Source: Artemisia argyi
Lineage: Eukaryota > Streptophyta > Magnoliopsida > Asterales > Asteraceae
Reading direction: 5' to 3'
Length of the DNA stretch: 64,000 bases
Assembly: GCA_030686995.1 (NCBI GenBank)
Contig: CM060696.1
Span: forward strand, 14,421,987 to 14,485,986
Part shown: positions 21,921 through 34,622 of the stretch, one piece after another
Position numbering within the stretch: the first letter of the stretch is position 1
How the letters are laid out: each line of letters opens with the position of its first letter
Position numbers and translations under genes: made by a program
Notes under the pieces: generated by a model
Seen by the model: the letters and a program-made list of their open reading frames with translations, nothing else
Told to the model about the DNA's origin: nothing
Databases searched by the model: none

Positions 21921-23117
21921 ATATGTTACTATAGCGAAAGAATGGTGGTAAAAAATGGTTGAAAAGTGTACATGTTGAATGAAATTGTTGTACCCATATT
22001 GCTATCAAAGTAATGAGAACACAAGAAGAAATGAAGGGAATTACATGTGCACTTAGATATGTCATTGATACCTGTAACATATGCAAGCGTGACGACTACA
22101 TATGGCATGCACGGAGCACAGTCTTCGGTTGGTTTCTCCATGTCATCACATTATCATACATTATAATGTAATGCCCTCCATCAGGTATTCTGTAATACCA
22201 TTAACATTATATGGTATGCATGTAATAATCGAATCATATGACGTTATCGAGATCATAATAATTTTTGATTGATGCTTGTAACAGATGCAAACGTGACTTG
22301 TAATTTTGTTTACATTATTTTGTTTTGTTAATTATCGAGTTTTAAAAATTGTATATTATATAATAGTAGCAAGGTTTGTTAATTTGTTTGTGTTTACGTG
22401 AGGGGTTTTATTTTTATTTTTATTTTATTATTTTTTTTAATTAGCAGTATAACCAATGGCGGAGCTAGAAAAATTTCCGTGGGAGGGCCGAAACAAATTT
22501 TTCTCGGAAAATACATTAAATGGGAAGGCCGAAACAAAATTTTTTCCGGAAATACACATGAAACACACAAACGGGCTTAATCATCACTCCCACAAGAATT
22601 GTTTCATCAAAACTCTAAAAATCACCAATGTATTCATCGATCGATATCTTTTTGATATAATAAAGAAATTAAAAAAATCAATATTTAACCAAAAATAAAA
22701 ATGAAAACAATAATCAAAAGTCATGTCCGCCCATCATGAGGGCTTACCGAGATGGAGTTGCACACCACTATTTATAGTCCGCGTGTCTTGCAATGACTAT
22801 ATAAATGGAGAGTGAGTCATATTAGTGTTTGACAATATTTAATTGGAAGTAAGTAAATAACGAATAGCGAAAAATATGTTAAACAAAAATGATGATAATA
22901 ATGGATAATGTAAACACTTATAAAGAATATCTACATTTGATAAATTAATTAAAAAACTTAAATGTGAATCTAAAATGAAAGTTTGTAGCAAAAACAAAAT
23001 AAAATAAATCTTGCACATTCAAAGCACATTGGTAATATAGTTTATGTAGTGTTCGTTTTTATCTTGGTTTAAACCTTAAATTTTGCTTTAACATTTTCAC
23101 CTAAAAAAGCATAGTCA
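21921..23117. other. Gene-free stretch
   Basis: No supported gene. At about 22456-22555 the passage with ATGGCGGAGCTAG and two copies of GGCCGAAACAAA resembles plant transposon-derived sequence, but I cannot assign it. Confidence 0.45.
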
Positions 23118-23165
23118 TTACCCGTAGCTTCATGACCCACTCGATGGGCGAGTTCGCTTCATAAA
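23118..23165 (-). mobile_element. Diverged Helitron-like terminus
   Basis: On the minus strand ACTCGCCCATCGAGTGGGTC is an imperfect hairpin aligned to the GC-hairpin family. The CTAG end is lost. The call rests only on similarity to 21075-21125. Confidence 0.35.
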
Positions 23166-23187
23166 ATTGTTTGATGAATTTTAAGTA

Positions 23188-23192
<5 letters not shown>

Positions 23193-23251
<59 letters not shown>
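23193..23251. repeat. (TA)n microsatellite
   Basis: A 59-bp TA run followed by ATAA repeats. Confidence 0.95.
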
Positions 23252-23263
<12 letters not shown>

Positions 23264-23990
23264 TATAAATATAATTGTTGAAAAAGGATTACATTTTATA
23301 AATATAAGATATAAAAGTACCAATTTTTATATTGAATGCATTAAAAATGGAAAATAAGTTAACGTTAAGAATTATAAAAGAGTTAAAAGTTACAAAGTTA
23401 TTCATAAGAAAATATATTATTTCAACTCAAATGCTTTAATATAATTTATGTTAAATAATAAATATTAAAAAAATTTAGTCTGGTTGTATCATCTATTTCT
23501 CTCAAGTACCATCGCTACATATATTTTTTGTTAGACAATAAATATTAAAGGATAATGTTTATAGACATAAGCTTAACAGATAGACGCAATTGATTATTTT
23601 AACCAAATTCCGAAATAAACCAACTACCTAACTTATCCATGCATGTGCTAACATTAACGACTCAAAAAATCAATGCGTAATTGAGGGAGTTGTTTGAAGA
23701 ATGTAGAGACCATATTGCATAATAAGGAATATTGTATACAAAAAATTTATGGGTCAAATTTGGTTTTATATTGAATTCCAACGGATCCAATGGGTTCAAC
23801 TTTATTGCTTAACTAACAACGAATGGGTTTAAAAATCAAATGGTGCATACCAATAAATTTAATCTGTTGGAAAAATACAACACAAATGATGCAAATGGTG
23901 ACTTCTTTTGAGATAGCAAACAGAAAAATTGGCCCCAATTCACATTCGCCTGCAATTCGCCTCATCAAGCTTTGTAGTTTCTACAACTCT
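23252..23990. other. Gene-free AT-rich stretch
   Basis: No coding or structural signal beyond A/T richness. Confidence 0.5.
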
Positions 23991-24185
23991 ATCTCACTTA
24001 CATCCTCAACTATCTCCTTGTCAGCTATTACCCGTCTCTATAGACTTGAAATAGCTAATAGCCTCAGAAATCAACTTCCTTGTTTCAGTTAGAGATGTTT
24101 CAGCCATTGGACTCTTTTGTCGCATCCTCTTCTAACACCTCTGCAGCTGTATGGGCTTGACCAATCAAATTACTGATAAAGAAAA
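23990..24185 (-). pseudogene. Unidentified coding-like fragment
   Basis: The minus strand keeps successive open stretches in changing frames: QAHTAAEVLEEDATKESNG, then SLTETRKLISEAISYFKSI, then ADKEIVEDVSEIEL. The composition is that of a helical cytosolic protein, and frame changes and stops interrupt it. I do not recognise the family. It is the leftmost of a series of minus-strand exon scraps up to 34.6 kb. Confidence 0.3.
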
Positions 24186-24189
24186 ATGA

Positions 24190-24960
24190 TTCAATATGAA
24201 TACACATGTTTTAGGTGATCTGAACAAAGATTGTATAGGAAGTAAACTCACTTGGCTCTTAAAATAGCTTCACTACCAACACATTAAGTTCTTGGTCTAC
24301 ATAAAAACTTATATTAGGTAAATATCACTTGGCTCTTCATAAAATTTGAACTTGATAAAGCAATATTTTGTTAAAAGTAATAGATTTATAAATAGAGTAA
24401 GTATATGAACGCTTTAATGATATTTCTTGAACTGAATGTTAATATATTGACCATATGTTTATAACATTCTTTTCCCACTAATATGCCATTTGAATAAAGA
24501 TGTAAGGACCAAGAGTGAAAACTTAACTATCTTCAGAATATGTGAATCCACCCAAACTGAATTATATGGGTTAAATATTTTTTGCTTCTTTTTTCTCATG
24601 TATGATAGCGATAGCGATAAGAAATGTTTAGGGGTTACTCTGAATGCTTACGTTATAATGAATGTGCATTTACTTTGGAAATTCCAGTAATGAGTAATAT
24701 ATCAAAAGATAAAGCACCGCGATGCTATTATCACTGAGTTGACTAATTATAGACATTACTACATTTAAAATTATGCATTTGTAATTTGTTGAGTAACAGA
24801 AAATACCTGTTAAAGAATAACCCCAAGTCGGCCAAGAGCCAAGCTTCCATCTCAAAGTTCACCACAACAGTTCCCACATGCAGTTTCAAATGGCATTTGA
24901 TGTACATTAACATCAAGATTTTGTATTTAGAAAATGGACGGCGTTACCTGGTTTGAGTGT
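24190..24960. other. Gene-free stretch
   Basis: Nothing supported. It would be intron-like sequence if the surrounding scraps once formed genes. Confidence 0.45.
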
Positions 24961-25010
24961 GTGTGGCTATGGGTTCAAACCCCATGGATTAGTCGGCCAA
25001 AATGTTGAAA
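24940..25010 (+). mobile_element. Possible tRNA-derived SINE fragment
   Basis: A strong B-box-like GGGTTCAAACCCC (24971-24983) in a TGGCTATGGG...CCCATGGATT stem context resembles a tRNA T-arm. The A box is weak, so this may be only a fragment. Confidence 0.35.
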
Positions 25011-27402
25011 ACTATGGTACCCAAAAAAAAGCATATGGGTTATACAATTCATTTACACTTTTCAATGCAACAACATACTTTTAATTATATAGATTTGGAG
25101 CACCTTGCGACATAAATTAAATTTAATATACCTATGTTCCTGTCATATCTATACAATATCCATAGACTAACGTAATTCTTATTGTTCACTTTGGTTTTTT
25201 TTTTCCCTATTGACTTACACTGAACACTTATAATATCTTCACCACTTTTATAATGATTGCACTTCAATTCATGATATCAGGATAACTGCATAATTTATAA
25301 TAAATACTTTCTTTACAACAACTCATTACGAAAGGAATTTGTTAATGTTTACATAAATGTAACCATTGCAATGTTTGTCTAAATTCTTTAAGCCCGCGTG
25401 TCGAGACGGGGTGACTTGAAAGTATCTTTTTGCAAAACTATATTAAGTGAACAAAAAGAGAGTACCAACAAAGACAACCAAGTTGAGGTTAAACTATTGT
25501 ACATTTTGAACAAATTGTAAGAAAAATAGCATCAATAATGCTTACATTGTGTACTCATATTATTCTGCATTTTTATATGGGAAGTGGTCAAGCCAATGTC
25601 CACTTAGATCCTCCACGTCACACTTGCATACCTAAAAAAGTGTTACAGCTAAAAAAGGAAAATCAGCCGCTTGTCCACAAAAAAATAATTAAATTAACAA
25701 AAAACGCCAGCTGTGTCCACTTCATTGTTTTAGCAAAAGATAAGGGCTAGCAGACACAAACTTGACATGAACACAATGCCATATGTTACATAGATTCTAT
25801 TGGACATACCTAAAGACTTCACTTCACCATGAATTAGACATAAGCATTTTTTTTTCTTAGAATTCTCTTGTAATGCCAATTTTTCACAGTAAGCCTCAAG
25901 ATTCGACCTTTTAAGCAACTACGCGCTAAAAGTAGCAGAGCATGGTAATTTAATAAACTTTTCTTAACAAAAATCACATTTTGCCCTTAGTAATCTCCTA
26001 AGTGGAAAACCTAATATTCGAATTCTAATAAAGAAACATAATGTTAAGGAAAGACATGTTCAAGATTTCCTTTTATCTTCTTGTTTATAGCACTACTAAG
26101 AAGTATGTGCAGGAAGTTTCTTGTTTCAAACTGTCTGTTGGTTTCAACAAAATATGTATCAATTGTGTCGATATTATTTTTAAAAAAGAAAGACTGTATC
26201 AAAAAATAACATATCAATATTAACCATAAGCACGATGTGTGACGACACTTTTAGATTTTCTTACCTTAAGAAGCACCTGATCCAAACTCCTTACCGAAGA
26301 TGATAAGCTGCAGCTTGTGATAACCTGAGAAGAACAAATCACAATTGTTACATATTTCAAATGGGACAGACAACAAAAATCCATCAGAAAGGGAACGATT
26401 CAAACGGTTAAATCTAGCCCAAAATCTGCTTGTAAATTACTCTCTTGAACATGCATTTCCCAATTTAAAAATGTTACAATCATTCATCCATAGAAACAAA
26501 TGTACCACACACATTATACAATGTAAGTGTCCAATTTTAGAGCAAACATGTTATAATAATTATTATTGTTATCTAATACTAAGACACCATAAAGTATACC
26601 CATGAGTAACTAATTACATCACTCAAACATCTTTGAAAGTGATAGAAGCCATATTTCTATTAGTGACATCACATTTCCGATATAGAACAATAGGCGCTGA
26701 ATTCATACTGCGGCATTGAAGGTTACACTAATTCATTAGTTTTGAGCGGGTTATGATGAATCGGCTGGTGTGTTAATCATTCGGATTAACACCGGACCGG
26801 AACAGTTGTGTGAGAGATGACTGAGTATCAGTGGGCGGGTATGAAGAAACATATGGTCGGGTATGGACCATCTAATCAACCTAACACTCTAAGCTAATCA
26901 GGCCAATTGAAATAGTATACAACGCATGTGATTTAACAGAAGAATAGTTTCTCATATTTGTCACAATAGCGAATCCAAACATATACGACACACTGAAAAA
27001 GATACCCAAACACTCCCTAAGCTAATCAAACTAATCCAAACACTATATAATGGCTTGTGGGTTAATTGAAACTGGTTTCTGAGATGATGTGGCTAAAATA
27101 GACTAAAATAAGCACTTTTTTCGAAACACTCAAAACTAAAGTTAACAATCAATTTCAAACACTTCCTAAGTGGAAAACCTAAAGTATGTGCAGGAAGTTT
27201 CTTGTTTCTTAAGGTAAGAAAATCAAAAAGTACATCAGTATGTACATCAGCAGCATCCACATGTCGACCTGACACACCTTACTCAACTGGTTTGTGCTTT
27301 AAATATCCATCCGTTTTTCAATAAAGTAACAAATATACGTAAAAGAAAAGCAATAAAAAGGCAAATCTTTTAATTAGATGTGAACCATTTAGTAGAGATT
27401 AC
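25011..27402. other. Stretch with weak exon-like signals only
   Basis: Two minus-strand pieces look coding-like: about 25845-25920 (KRSNLEAYCEKLALQENS) and about 26272-26330 (VITSCSLSSSVRSLDQVLLK, bounded by AG and GTAAGAA). Neither is recognised. A roughly 25-bp passage (AAGTATGTGCAGGAAGTTTC) occurs at 26099 and again at 27181, together with CCTAAGTGGAAAACC near 25997 and 27166, pointing to a local duplication. Confidence 0.35.
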
Positions 27403-27491
27403 CTATGGAGCCATCCACCGATATGTTCTAGTTTTTGCGATCATCATCTCTATTAATGATTCTTCTCTTGGTAAATCGAAATCTGCAAGTA
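27403..27491 (-). pseudogene. Raf-like MAPKKK kinase exon fragment
   Basis: The minus strand encodes LADFDLPREESLIEMM, then TRTYRWMAP, and then TAG directly before a GT donor (GTAATC). This is the activation segment of plant Raf-like/STY-type protein kinases, where the consensus reads LADFGLAREE...EMM...GTYRWMAPE. The DFG glycine is replaced by Asp, GTYRW is TRTYRW, and the Glu of APE is a stop, so it cannot encode an active kinase. Only one exon is legible, and the upstream catalytic loop is not found next to it. It is a captured or decayed fragment. Confidence 0.75.
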
Positions 27492-28085
27492 AAAGTCGCG
27501 TTGCCTACAATCCTGTCATTTAATGATAAGTCGCATTCATATCATTTTAGCTACATAGAAAGATTACAATGGTTTATATGAAAAGGAAAATCTGTTATCA
27601 TTTCAAGATAAAATGCATTTAGTTGCGCATGCCTGTTAAATGTGATGGTTCTCACATTTGAGCTCTCTTTAACTAATACCCGCCACATAATGATCCAACT
27701 ATGCTGAATTTGAAGGTAAATTAGAATAACTGCTCACCAACCATATCAATTCTAAACTATATAAGTGATAAGTCAACCAATCTCAAATAATCAAACCCCC
27801 TCAATTGCTACCTGTTACGGATTCCTTACGCTAATCACTCACTAATCTAAAATTACAAACCAAACCTCCATCATAATAAAGACTTTCAACATTAGAGAAT
27901 ATATCAAAATTCAATACCAAAAAAAATAAAAATAAATAAATAAATAAATAATCCAGTATAATAGGATCAAGAAATCCTTCAGACTTCCGAATTTCAACTT
28001 TCGGCTTCTTCATTGCCTCATTGGCATGTCAACAGTACCATTAGTATTATTAATTTTAATTGAAAACATACTTAAATATCACTCA
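27492..28085. other. Gene-free stretch
   Basis: No supported gene. Short open frames on the minus strand near 27960-28010 have no recognisable motif. Confidence 0.4.
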
Positions 28086-28090
28086 CTTAC

Positions 28091-30508
28091 TGTAACAACC
28101 GTGGTTTTAGCAGGTCAGTTTGACTGATAGTCTTGACTCGGTTGACGTTTGTTTGGTGTGTATTAGGTGTTTGAAGTGATATATGAGTGATATGGGTGAG
28201 TTTTAGCACTAAATCCCTTTGCGTAAGTGGTTTAATTGTGATTTGGAAAGTTTGGAATTTGGAAAAGTTCATTTTGATCACCTTTGTGGTGTAGAAATAA
28301 CTTGTGTAGTTTTGATGTTTTTGTGTTTTTGCATAACGAGGCTTCGTTCAAGTAATTGAGCGTTAGTAAGTTATGTGGGATTTGTTTTTATGAGTTATAT
28401 TTCAAAAAGAGTGTGAAATTCTATTTTTGGAAACTTTGTTTTGAAAATGATATTTTTCCGGTTTATCGTAAAATTAAGGTTTATCGCGCAAGACGTTAGG
28501 TTTCGATATGAGAATATATAAAATATGAAAAGTATGAGGTTTTGAGTGTAATAAATAAATTAAATAAACAAAAAATAAAAATATATATTTTATATAGGTA
28601 AAATTCGGATTTAAGGGATAAGGGGGAAAAAGAAAACCCAATTTGAGTCGAATCTTAGGCCCAAGAATTATCCATAATTGATATATATACCAAACCAAAC
28701 ACCCCTAAAACGTTTTTACTGCAATTTAGAGTCGACACATGGAGAATCAAGAGGGGAAAAATTAGGGTTTCATAATTGTCTAGCAATAATCAAGAATCAA
28801 GGTAAAATCTTTAACCCTTATGTGTAATTAATCAATTATTGTTATGATTCATGTAATAATTAATATGATGGATTAGGGTTTGTGTTAACTTCTATAAATT
28901 AATGTTATAAAACATGTTGGGATCAATAATTAGTAATATTATGATGATTGGTGAAGAGAATTGAGCGTAAAACATGTTAGTTATTGAGTTAGGGTTTGGA
29001 CAGATTTGTAAGGCTGTAAAGATGTGAGTGTATATAACAGATGGTGATGAGTTAGATCACGAATTTTAAGTCTAAATTTAAGTATAATGAAATATATTTC
29101 CAAAAAGTCCAGCCACGATCAATTTTGAGGTCGGGAAGTCGGTCTTTTGATTTTTCTTTGTTAAGGTGTCAAAGCTGTCAAACCGGGACAGATTTTGGGT
29201 AAAAGTTTGAGGGTGTCATGTGGTTGTAAAAGTGGTATTTTGACTTGGTCTTCTAGAATAGTTAAATTTTAGGTTATATTAGACTACCACGAAGAGGATT
29301 CGCGATAAAAACTTGTGGAAGTAATTATTAAAAATCAAAACTTTTTGGTGTGCGTTCAGATCCGAATTTGAGTAGTTGACAAGTTTGAATTTTCTATGAG
29401 TACTTGTGTGTGTTATTGGTCCATGGCCTTCTGGGATTAGCTTCTATGCTTATGAGAGACCATGGTAAATGTTTGGTGTGAGTTGTTGAGCTTTATTTGT
29501 CGTGATTTCGTGTGAGTGAATGTACTCAAAAATTCTGCGTTTTCTGAGTTTTAGAGTGCAAGGGATTTAGTGAGTATTAAGTTATGGTAGTGGTTAGTGT
29601 GGTGTCTAGGAGATCCATGGTGGGTCATATGAGTCTTAGACATCCATCATATGTGTATTACATGGGTTGTAGCTTTTAGCTTGACCTTGTGTAATGTGGA
29701 TTATTTTTTTGTGTATTATAGATTGTGTATTGTTTTGTGGAGCTGCGGAGTTTAAGGTGAGTTCATAGTCCCATATTTTTACTTTGTTTTAAACTTGGGA
29801 TGGGAATGATGCTTGTCTTAAATGTTTTGGTTTACTGTGATTATGTGTGTGATATTAAATAGCTTGGACTTATAATGTTATTGTATGTATACTATGTGTG
29901 ATTATTTGCTTGCTTGGATGTTTTGGGATTCAATTAGGATAGCGACCTAATTGATGATATATTTTTGGGATTCAATTGGGAGGGTGCTTACCCTGTTGCT
30001 CGCGCATGCGACCTAATTGATGATATATTGATGGGTACTACTTTGGATCGGTGGGCACGTTCCGCCCAATGGTTGCCTTATGAGTGTTGTTGCCTTATGT
30101 GTGGATATTAACTTGCAAATGCATGTAGCTATATGATAACTATAATTTATTTGTCCAGCTATATTTTGTAATCACAGTAAATTCGGTTTCCTTGTGTGTT
30201 GAGTCTTAAACCTATGAATCTCACCAACATTATGTTGACGTTTTAAGCATCATTTTCAGGTGAGCTTTCTAAGGATAAGATAGAAGGATGTGGATAGACG
30301 AGACCTTAGTTGCATTGGAAGTGGTTATCATCTTTATTTGGATTTATGTTTTGTTTTGGTTATTTTATTTTGGGGTATTGTTACAACACTTTGTGTTTGT
30401 ACATTGCTTTATTTTTGTGCATGTAGTTGTTCTCTATGTAGACACCAGGTGTTGTGATGATATCCATGAAGTTACACCCGCGCGTTTCCGCCGTGGCGGG
30501 GTGTGACA
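28091..30508 (+). mobile_element. Solo LTR (2418 bp), gypsy type
   Basis: It starts TGTAACAACCGTGG and ends CGGGGTGTGACA. The flanks CTTAC (28086-28090) and CTTAT (30509-30513) form a 5-bp target duplication with one mismatch. The end resembles the LTR terminus at 11176. A U5 passage with CTCACCAACATTATGTTGAC near 30217 is shared with the LTRs at 48.2-59.3 kb, placing it in the same broad Tekay-like group. No primer site follows. A duplicated passage with GCGACCTAATTGATGATATA occurs near 29943 and 30009. It interrupts the minus-strand gene-fragment zone. Confidence 0.8.
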
Positions 30509-31200
30509 CTTATGTAACTTTACAAATCAAAGTAAGCATTATACATGTATATTTAACAATCACATTAATGTAACAGTTAATAAAAGGTGAAGCCTAAATT
30601 AAAAGAGCGTTTGATTTCCCCATGTGTGTAGGCGGTGTTGCCTAATTTACACCTTAACCAAACATGGGGCAACAAAAGAATGCGTACCTTTTTACCAGCA
30701 GGTTGCTGTAACGCATGTGTAATATTGCTACCTGCAGCGTAAGAAAAAAAAAAAGTTGAAATATGAGAATAATACTGTACATCAAGGCCCTAGTGCATAT
30801 AACCTGGTGAGAATAACTTCATAAATTCATGATGAATATCAGGTACTTACGTCATGATGTATAAATTCATTATGCAACATACCATTAATTGTCTTGCGAT
30901 TATCGTTCAATGCTTTTCTGAGTGTTATGCCAGTCGTATGTGAGACAACGACTTTGAATGTGTTTCCATTGTTAAGTGAGTATTGCATGAAAGTTATAGT
31001 ACTCAAGTCAAACAAATAAATAAAACAAAAGGTATTTCTAGAGTAATGTACATATATTTGTTTGCTACAAAGCCTCAAATTTTTATCAAACAAAAACCAT
31101 AAATCCATTCAATTTTAAATCAAAAGAGTTACCACCTTACCTCTTTTCAACATACATTAGTTGAAAAACTTAATTAACTTATGTGCTAAAAAAGAAATAC
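30509..31200 (-). other. Stretch with unidentified exon candidates
   Basis: Two minus-strand pieces have splice-like borders. One, about 30688-30731, reads SNITHALQQPAGKK between an AG and a GTACGC. The other, within 30839-30985, is an open stretch with VVSHTTGITLRKALNDNRK. I recognise neither. Confidence 0.3.
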
Positions 31201-31464
31201 CGACTTGAAGTCATATCCATTTCCGTTACCCGGGCGCCATCCTTACAAAAATGTAAAGCTTCAGTGAGTTGATTTTCTAAATTATTTGATATAGCGCATT
31301 GTATGAGAATTACTAATTGAGACGAAATAGTACCAGTATGACGTCCCATCAAATGTGTTCCTGGCACGTTGCCTGTCACCAGAATCAAATAAGCAAGCAG
31401 AAACACCAAAATCACCTAGCTTTATTACACCGTAGTCACTAATAAGAATGTTTCTACCCCTATG
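31201..31464 (-). pseudogene. STE20-type protein kinase fragment (two exons)
   Basis: The first exon piece (31464-31333) encodes HRGRNILIS, then IKLGDFGVSACLFDSGD and RQRARNTFDGTSYW, matching the catalytic-to-activation segment of plant BLUS1/OSR1-like STE20 kinases (consensus HRDVKAGNILL...[31 protein letters not shown]). The catalytic HRDVKAGN is shortened to HRGRN, deleting the essential Asp, and GTPCW is GTSYW. The second piece (31241-31201) begins with ATGGCGCCC, continues with a frame break into GYDFKS, and meets a GT donor (GTATTT), the next conserved stretch of the same kinases. Intron-like sequence separates the two. It is a non-functional fragment. Confidence 0.8.
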
Positions 31465-31804
31465 CAGACAGCCAAAACTAAAACTGATACATATTAAAAT
31501 AACATTCAAACAAAAAAGGATTAAAGACTAAAAAAGGGTATATTAAACAAATGCGCAAGCAATTATTTCAACAAATACAACACATGATCACCAACATGAA
31601 AAATCAGCCGTTACTGAGTTGTAACTATATTTGTAATACAGAACAAAAACACAACTATATGAAAAGTTATGTGTTACCAGCTTCCAATACTTTTAGCACA
31701 TTCATATGTGTAATGATATGGTTACCGTAACTAATGGGTTACAGCAACTGCCCGTTTTCCAGACTCTTATGTCTCTTGGTTTTCAAGATCATAGTAAAAT
31801 ATTT

Positions 31805-31921
31805 GGGTTCTTTAAAGTAGTTAAAAGTTACTGATGGGGTGTCAGCTGGATTACGGTTGTCAATCTTAAGCTCACCCATAGAAGAAGGGCCATTAATTTT
31901 CCCGAATAAAAAGCCTCCCAT
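31805..31921 (-). pseudogene. GMC oxidoreductase (HOTHEAD-like) exon fragment
   Basis: Following a TTTGTAG acceptor, the minus strand encodes GPSSMGELKIDNRNPADTPS and then VTFNYFKEP. The plant HOTHEAD/mandelonitrile-lyase-like GMC oxidoreductases have GP(L/F)S-TG-L-L...NP-D-PSVTFNYFKEPEDL at the start of their C-terminal substrate domain. After KEP the homology stops, so the FAD-binding and catalytic His regions are absent. It lies 340 bp from an unrelated kinase fragment on the same strand, which argues for transposon capture rather than a decayed single gene. Confidence 0.75.
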
Positions 31922-32850
31922 CTACAAAGTCCAAAACATAGTAATTAATCAAATTTATTGAGTCATCTTGTTATTATTTCTCGTTAGCCATGCCAATAAA
32001 TAAATTTAGCATGTTTCGTATTCAACTAAGAAGTTGCCTAAGGGGAAAATCCTTCATAGTTTGGAGACGGGGCAAAGATAAAGTTAAAGCCACCAACAGC
32101 CTCAATGTACAGTCAAAAAGAAACAATGTGTTCATTTATACAGTAGAACTACATGTAATAGCATATTCTGATGCAATCCTATTATGAGATGCTCTATATT
32201 GGTTTAAAATAAAACTTTGTAAGAACTTTTAAAATTTTCTTTTCGAGGAAGGGAAAAAAAGTATTTGTAGATCAGTTGCAAGATTATAAAATTTATAACA
32301 GGTCACTTTGTTCTTTGGCCTTTCCAGACGATGTAAAGATTAATTGAGTACCATAATACAGCCACCGGTAAAAAACACATTATAGAAAAAAATTCCTATT
32401 AACTCATTCTATGAGAGTTTGAACTATAATCTTTGTTAACGACTTACACAGTATCCCTCCCTACAATACGTGATCTGATATACCTACTGTGTTACCCATC
32501 GCATTTATGCACAATACTATTTTAACCATATTATTACAGCAGTTAGAGTCAAGAAAGAAAGCGATTTTTTATACATTTTTCCATACTGAAGTCAACCAAA
32601 AACCAAATGAGTTTGTTATTAGCGATTAGCACACTCACGGTTCCCAGTGGATTTTTTTGATTAGATACAAAAAAACCCTTTGAAATTCAACCCTTTCCTG
32701 CTGCAACTTGTCATTCACAAACTTCCTATGTTTACTGAAAATGAGAATAAATTAACTTGGCGTTTATCATACGTTATACTGAACATGGACAGTACAGTCA
32801 AACTCACAACAGCAACATCCTAAGTTTCCTGAAAATGAGAAAGCATTACC
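31922..32850. other. Gene-free stretch between fragments
   Basis: No supported exon. The sequence has intron-like A/T-rich composition. Confidence 0.4.
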
Positions 32851-32851
32851 T

Positions 32852-33100
32852 TGGCATTAACAACATTTGACATGGTGCGGTTCTCAGACTTCCACTGAAT
32901 ATAATCAGTACGGCTAAACTTGGTGAATTCAATGACCAAAAAAAATAAAATATAAATTAAGTAATTGGCTCATAACATGATAAAGCAACATACAATTTTG
33001 AGAAAGCATTACCTTGGCATTAACAACATTTGACATGATGCGGTTCTCAGACTTCCACTGAATATTATCAGTACGGCTGAACTTGGTGAATTCAATAAAA
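32852..33100 (-). repeat. Tandemly duplicated unidentified exon
   Basis: Two copies of a roughly 90-bp piece (about 32852-32937 and 33012-33098) lie 160 bp apart. Both encode, on the minus strand, EFTKFSRTD-IQWKSENR followed by MSNVVNAK, and both end at a GTAATG donor. The copies differ at a few bases only. The repeat includes some adjoining intron-like sequence. The protein family is not recognised. Confidence 0.6.
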
Positions 33101-34494
33101 AAATAAAATAAAATAAATAATTACAAATTAAGTAATCGGCTCGTAACATGATAAAGCAGCAGACAATTAATATATTTGTTGAAGCAAAATTTTACTATCA
33201 TGAATCTCGACAATCATTGCATGCTTTACATCATTAACCGTAACAATGTTTAACCTTAAGCAATAACAAAAAGAAATATGCATCAGTTGCTAGGTAAATA
33301 CGCATACCAAAAAAAAAGAAAAAAAAGAAAAAAAAACGCATACCATTCCCTGTTGATAATGGTCAAGTGCTTTTGTCAGTTAAGTGCAAGGATGGTAACA
33401 GTCAACATGCTCAGGAGGCTCTACTTGGGTAGAGACGAAAATGGATATTGAGACAATGAGAGTAGAAGTGTCTCATATTAAGGTTAAAGGCAGAGATAAT
33501 TATGTGAATTTAATTTACCATTTTGTGATGTCTAACATATCTTTCTCGCCTACCATATGTGTTCACATTATGGGAAGCACTACATGATTTATATCCAAAA
33601 TGCTACTATGAATAAGCAAAATTGACTCACCTCCATATCCTATCAAAATGCTCCTGATGAGCATTGCCATTAGAAGCTTGTTTAGGTAACTCAACTCTTT
33701 GTCAGTAAATTTCATTTATGATAATAACCAAGCATAATGACCCAATTCTACCCTAACTCATTTTAGGCCATTAACCAACATGCTCTAATCACCCATCACA
33801 CCCCTTTTACTCGTATAGCAAGATGACATAAAAAAGGTTAATTACCTTGAAATGGTTCTTTTCCTCTTCTTTTTGTATTCTCGCAAACTGCCTTTAACCA
33901 TGCTTAAAGATTATGTTTTATAGCGAATAGATAAGTAACACGGGGTAAATATCTGAAGGAAATAATCCAAAAATATTAAGATTATTCCATATTCGATTAT
34001 TTTTTAGAGTGACTGCAATTCAGTAAGTTGTTAATCCAAGGAATACCATACTCATAATATGGATAATGTGAGCAATGAATTGAAGAATATATGTAAATAT
34101 GTCTAAATAAGGAAATAGTTGAATCAACAATATGGCGGTCAATAAATGTTCCAGAAAGTTACTTATCGGATCACCTCGAGTGACTGAACATACACAACAG
34201 TCATTTTTATTAATGATTGATTGGGTGATAGTTAATAAGCTCCGAAGATATTTACACATTTATGAAATATTCTGGTAGAGACCCATGTCCATCCCGCTGT
34301 ATGCTATTGGAGCGTACATCCACTTATCATTAGAACTCAGGAACAGCAAGAATGCACGAAGATTAATAGTCACTAGTAAGTGGTAATTACATGTTTTAAC
34401 CTTTAAGTAAGTTTAAAAAATAGGTTTTTTTTCTTTTTCTTTTTAATGACACAATATGATATATAATATAAGCTTAGTCTCTACTAACCTTACC
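33101..34494. other. Gene-free stretch
   Basis: No recognisable coding or repeat signal, apart from an A-rich run near 33308-33340. Confidence 0.4.
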
Positions 34495-34622
34495 TTGATT
34501 TGAAGCTGCAAGAACTTCACATAATGAACTCTTCTTCAAGCATTGTGCTGGTCAACTTTTGTACCATTTGACACAAGGGTCCGAAGAGTTTAAGCCTTTC
34601 ATTAATTCTATTCGTCTATGTA
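34495..34622 (-). pseudogene. bHLH transcription factor fragment (RSL/RHD6-like)
   Basis: Read on the minus strand with frame changes, the sequence gives RINERLK, then TLRTLVSNGTKVD, then STMLEE, then [12 protein letters not shown], followed immediately by a GT donor (GTAAGG). These are consecutive parts of the basic-helix-loop-helix domain of plant RSL-class factors (consensus [35 protein letters not shown]). At least two frameshifts and an in-frame stop separate them, so no protein can be made. It is the rightmost of the minus-strand gene fragments. Confidence 0.8.

Noticed and set aside
22456..22555. Start of a gene at ATGGCGGAGCTAG
   Set aside because: The short frame lacks any domain, and the passage resembles dispersed transposon-derived sequence in plants.
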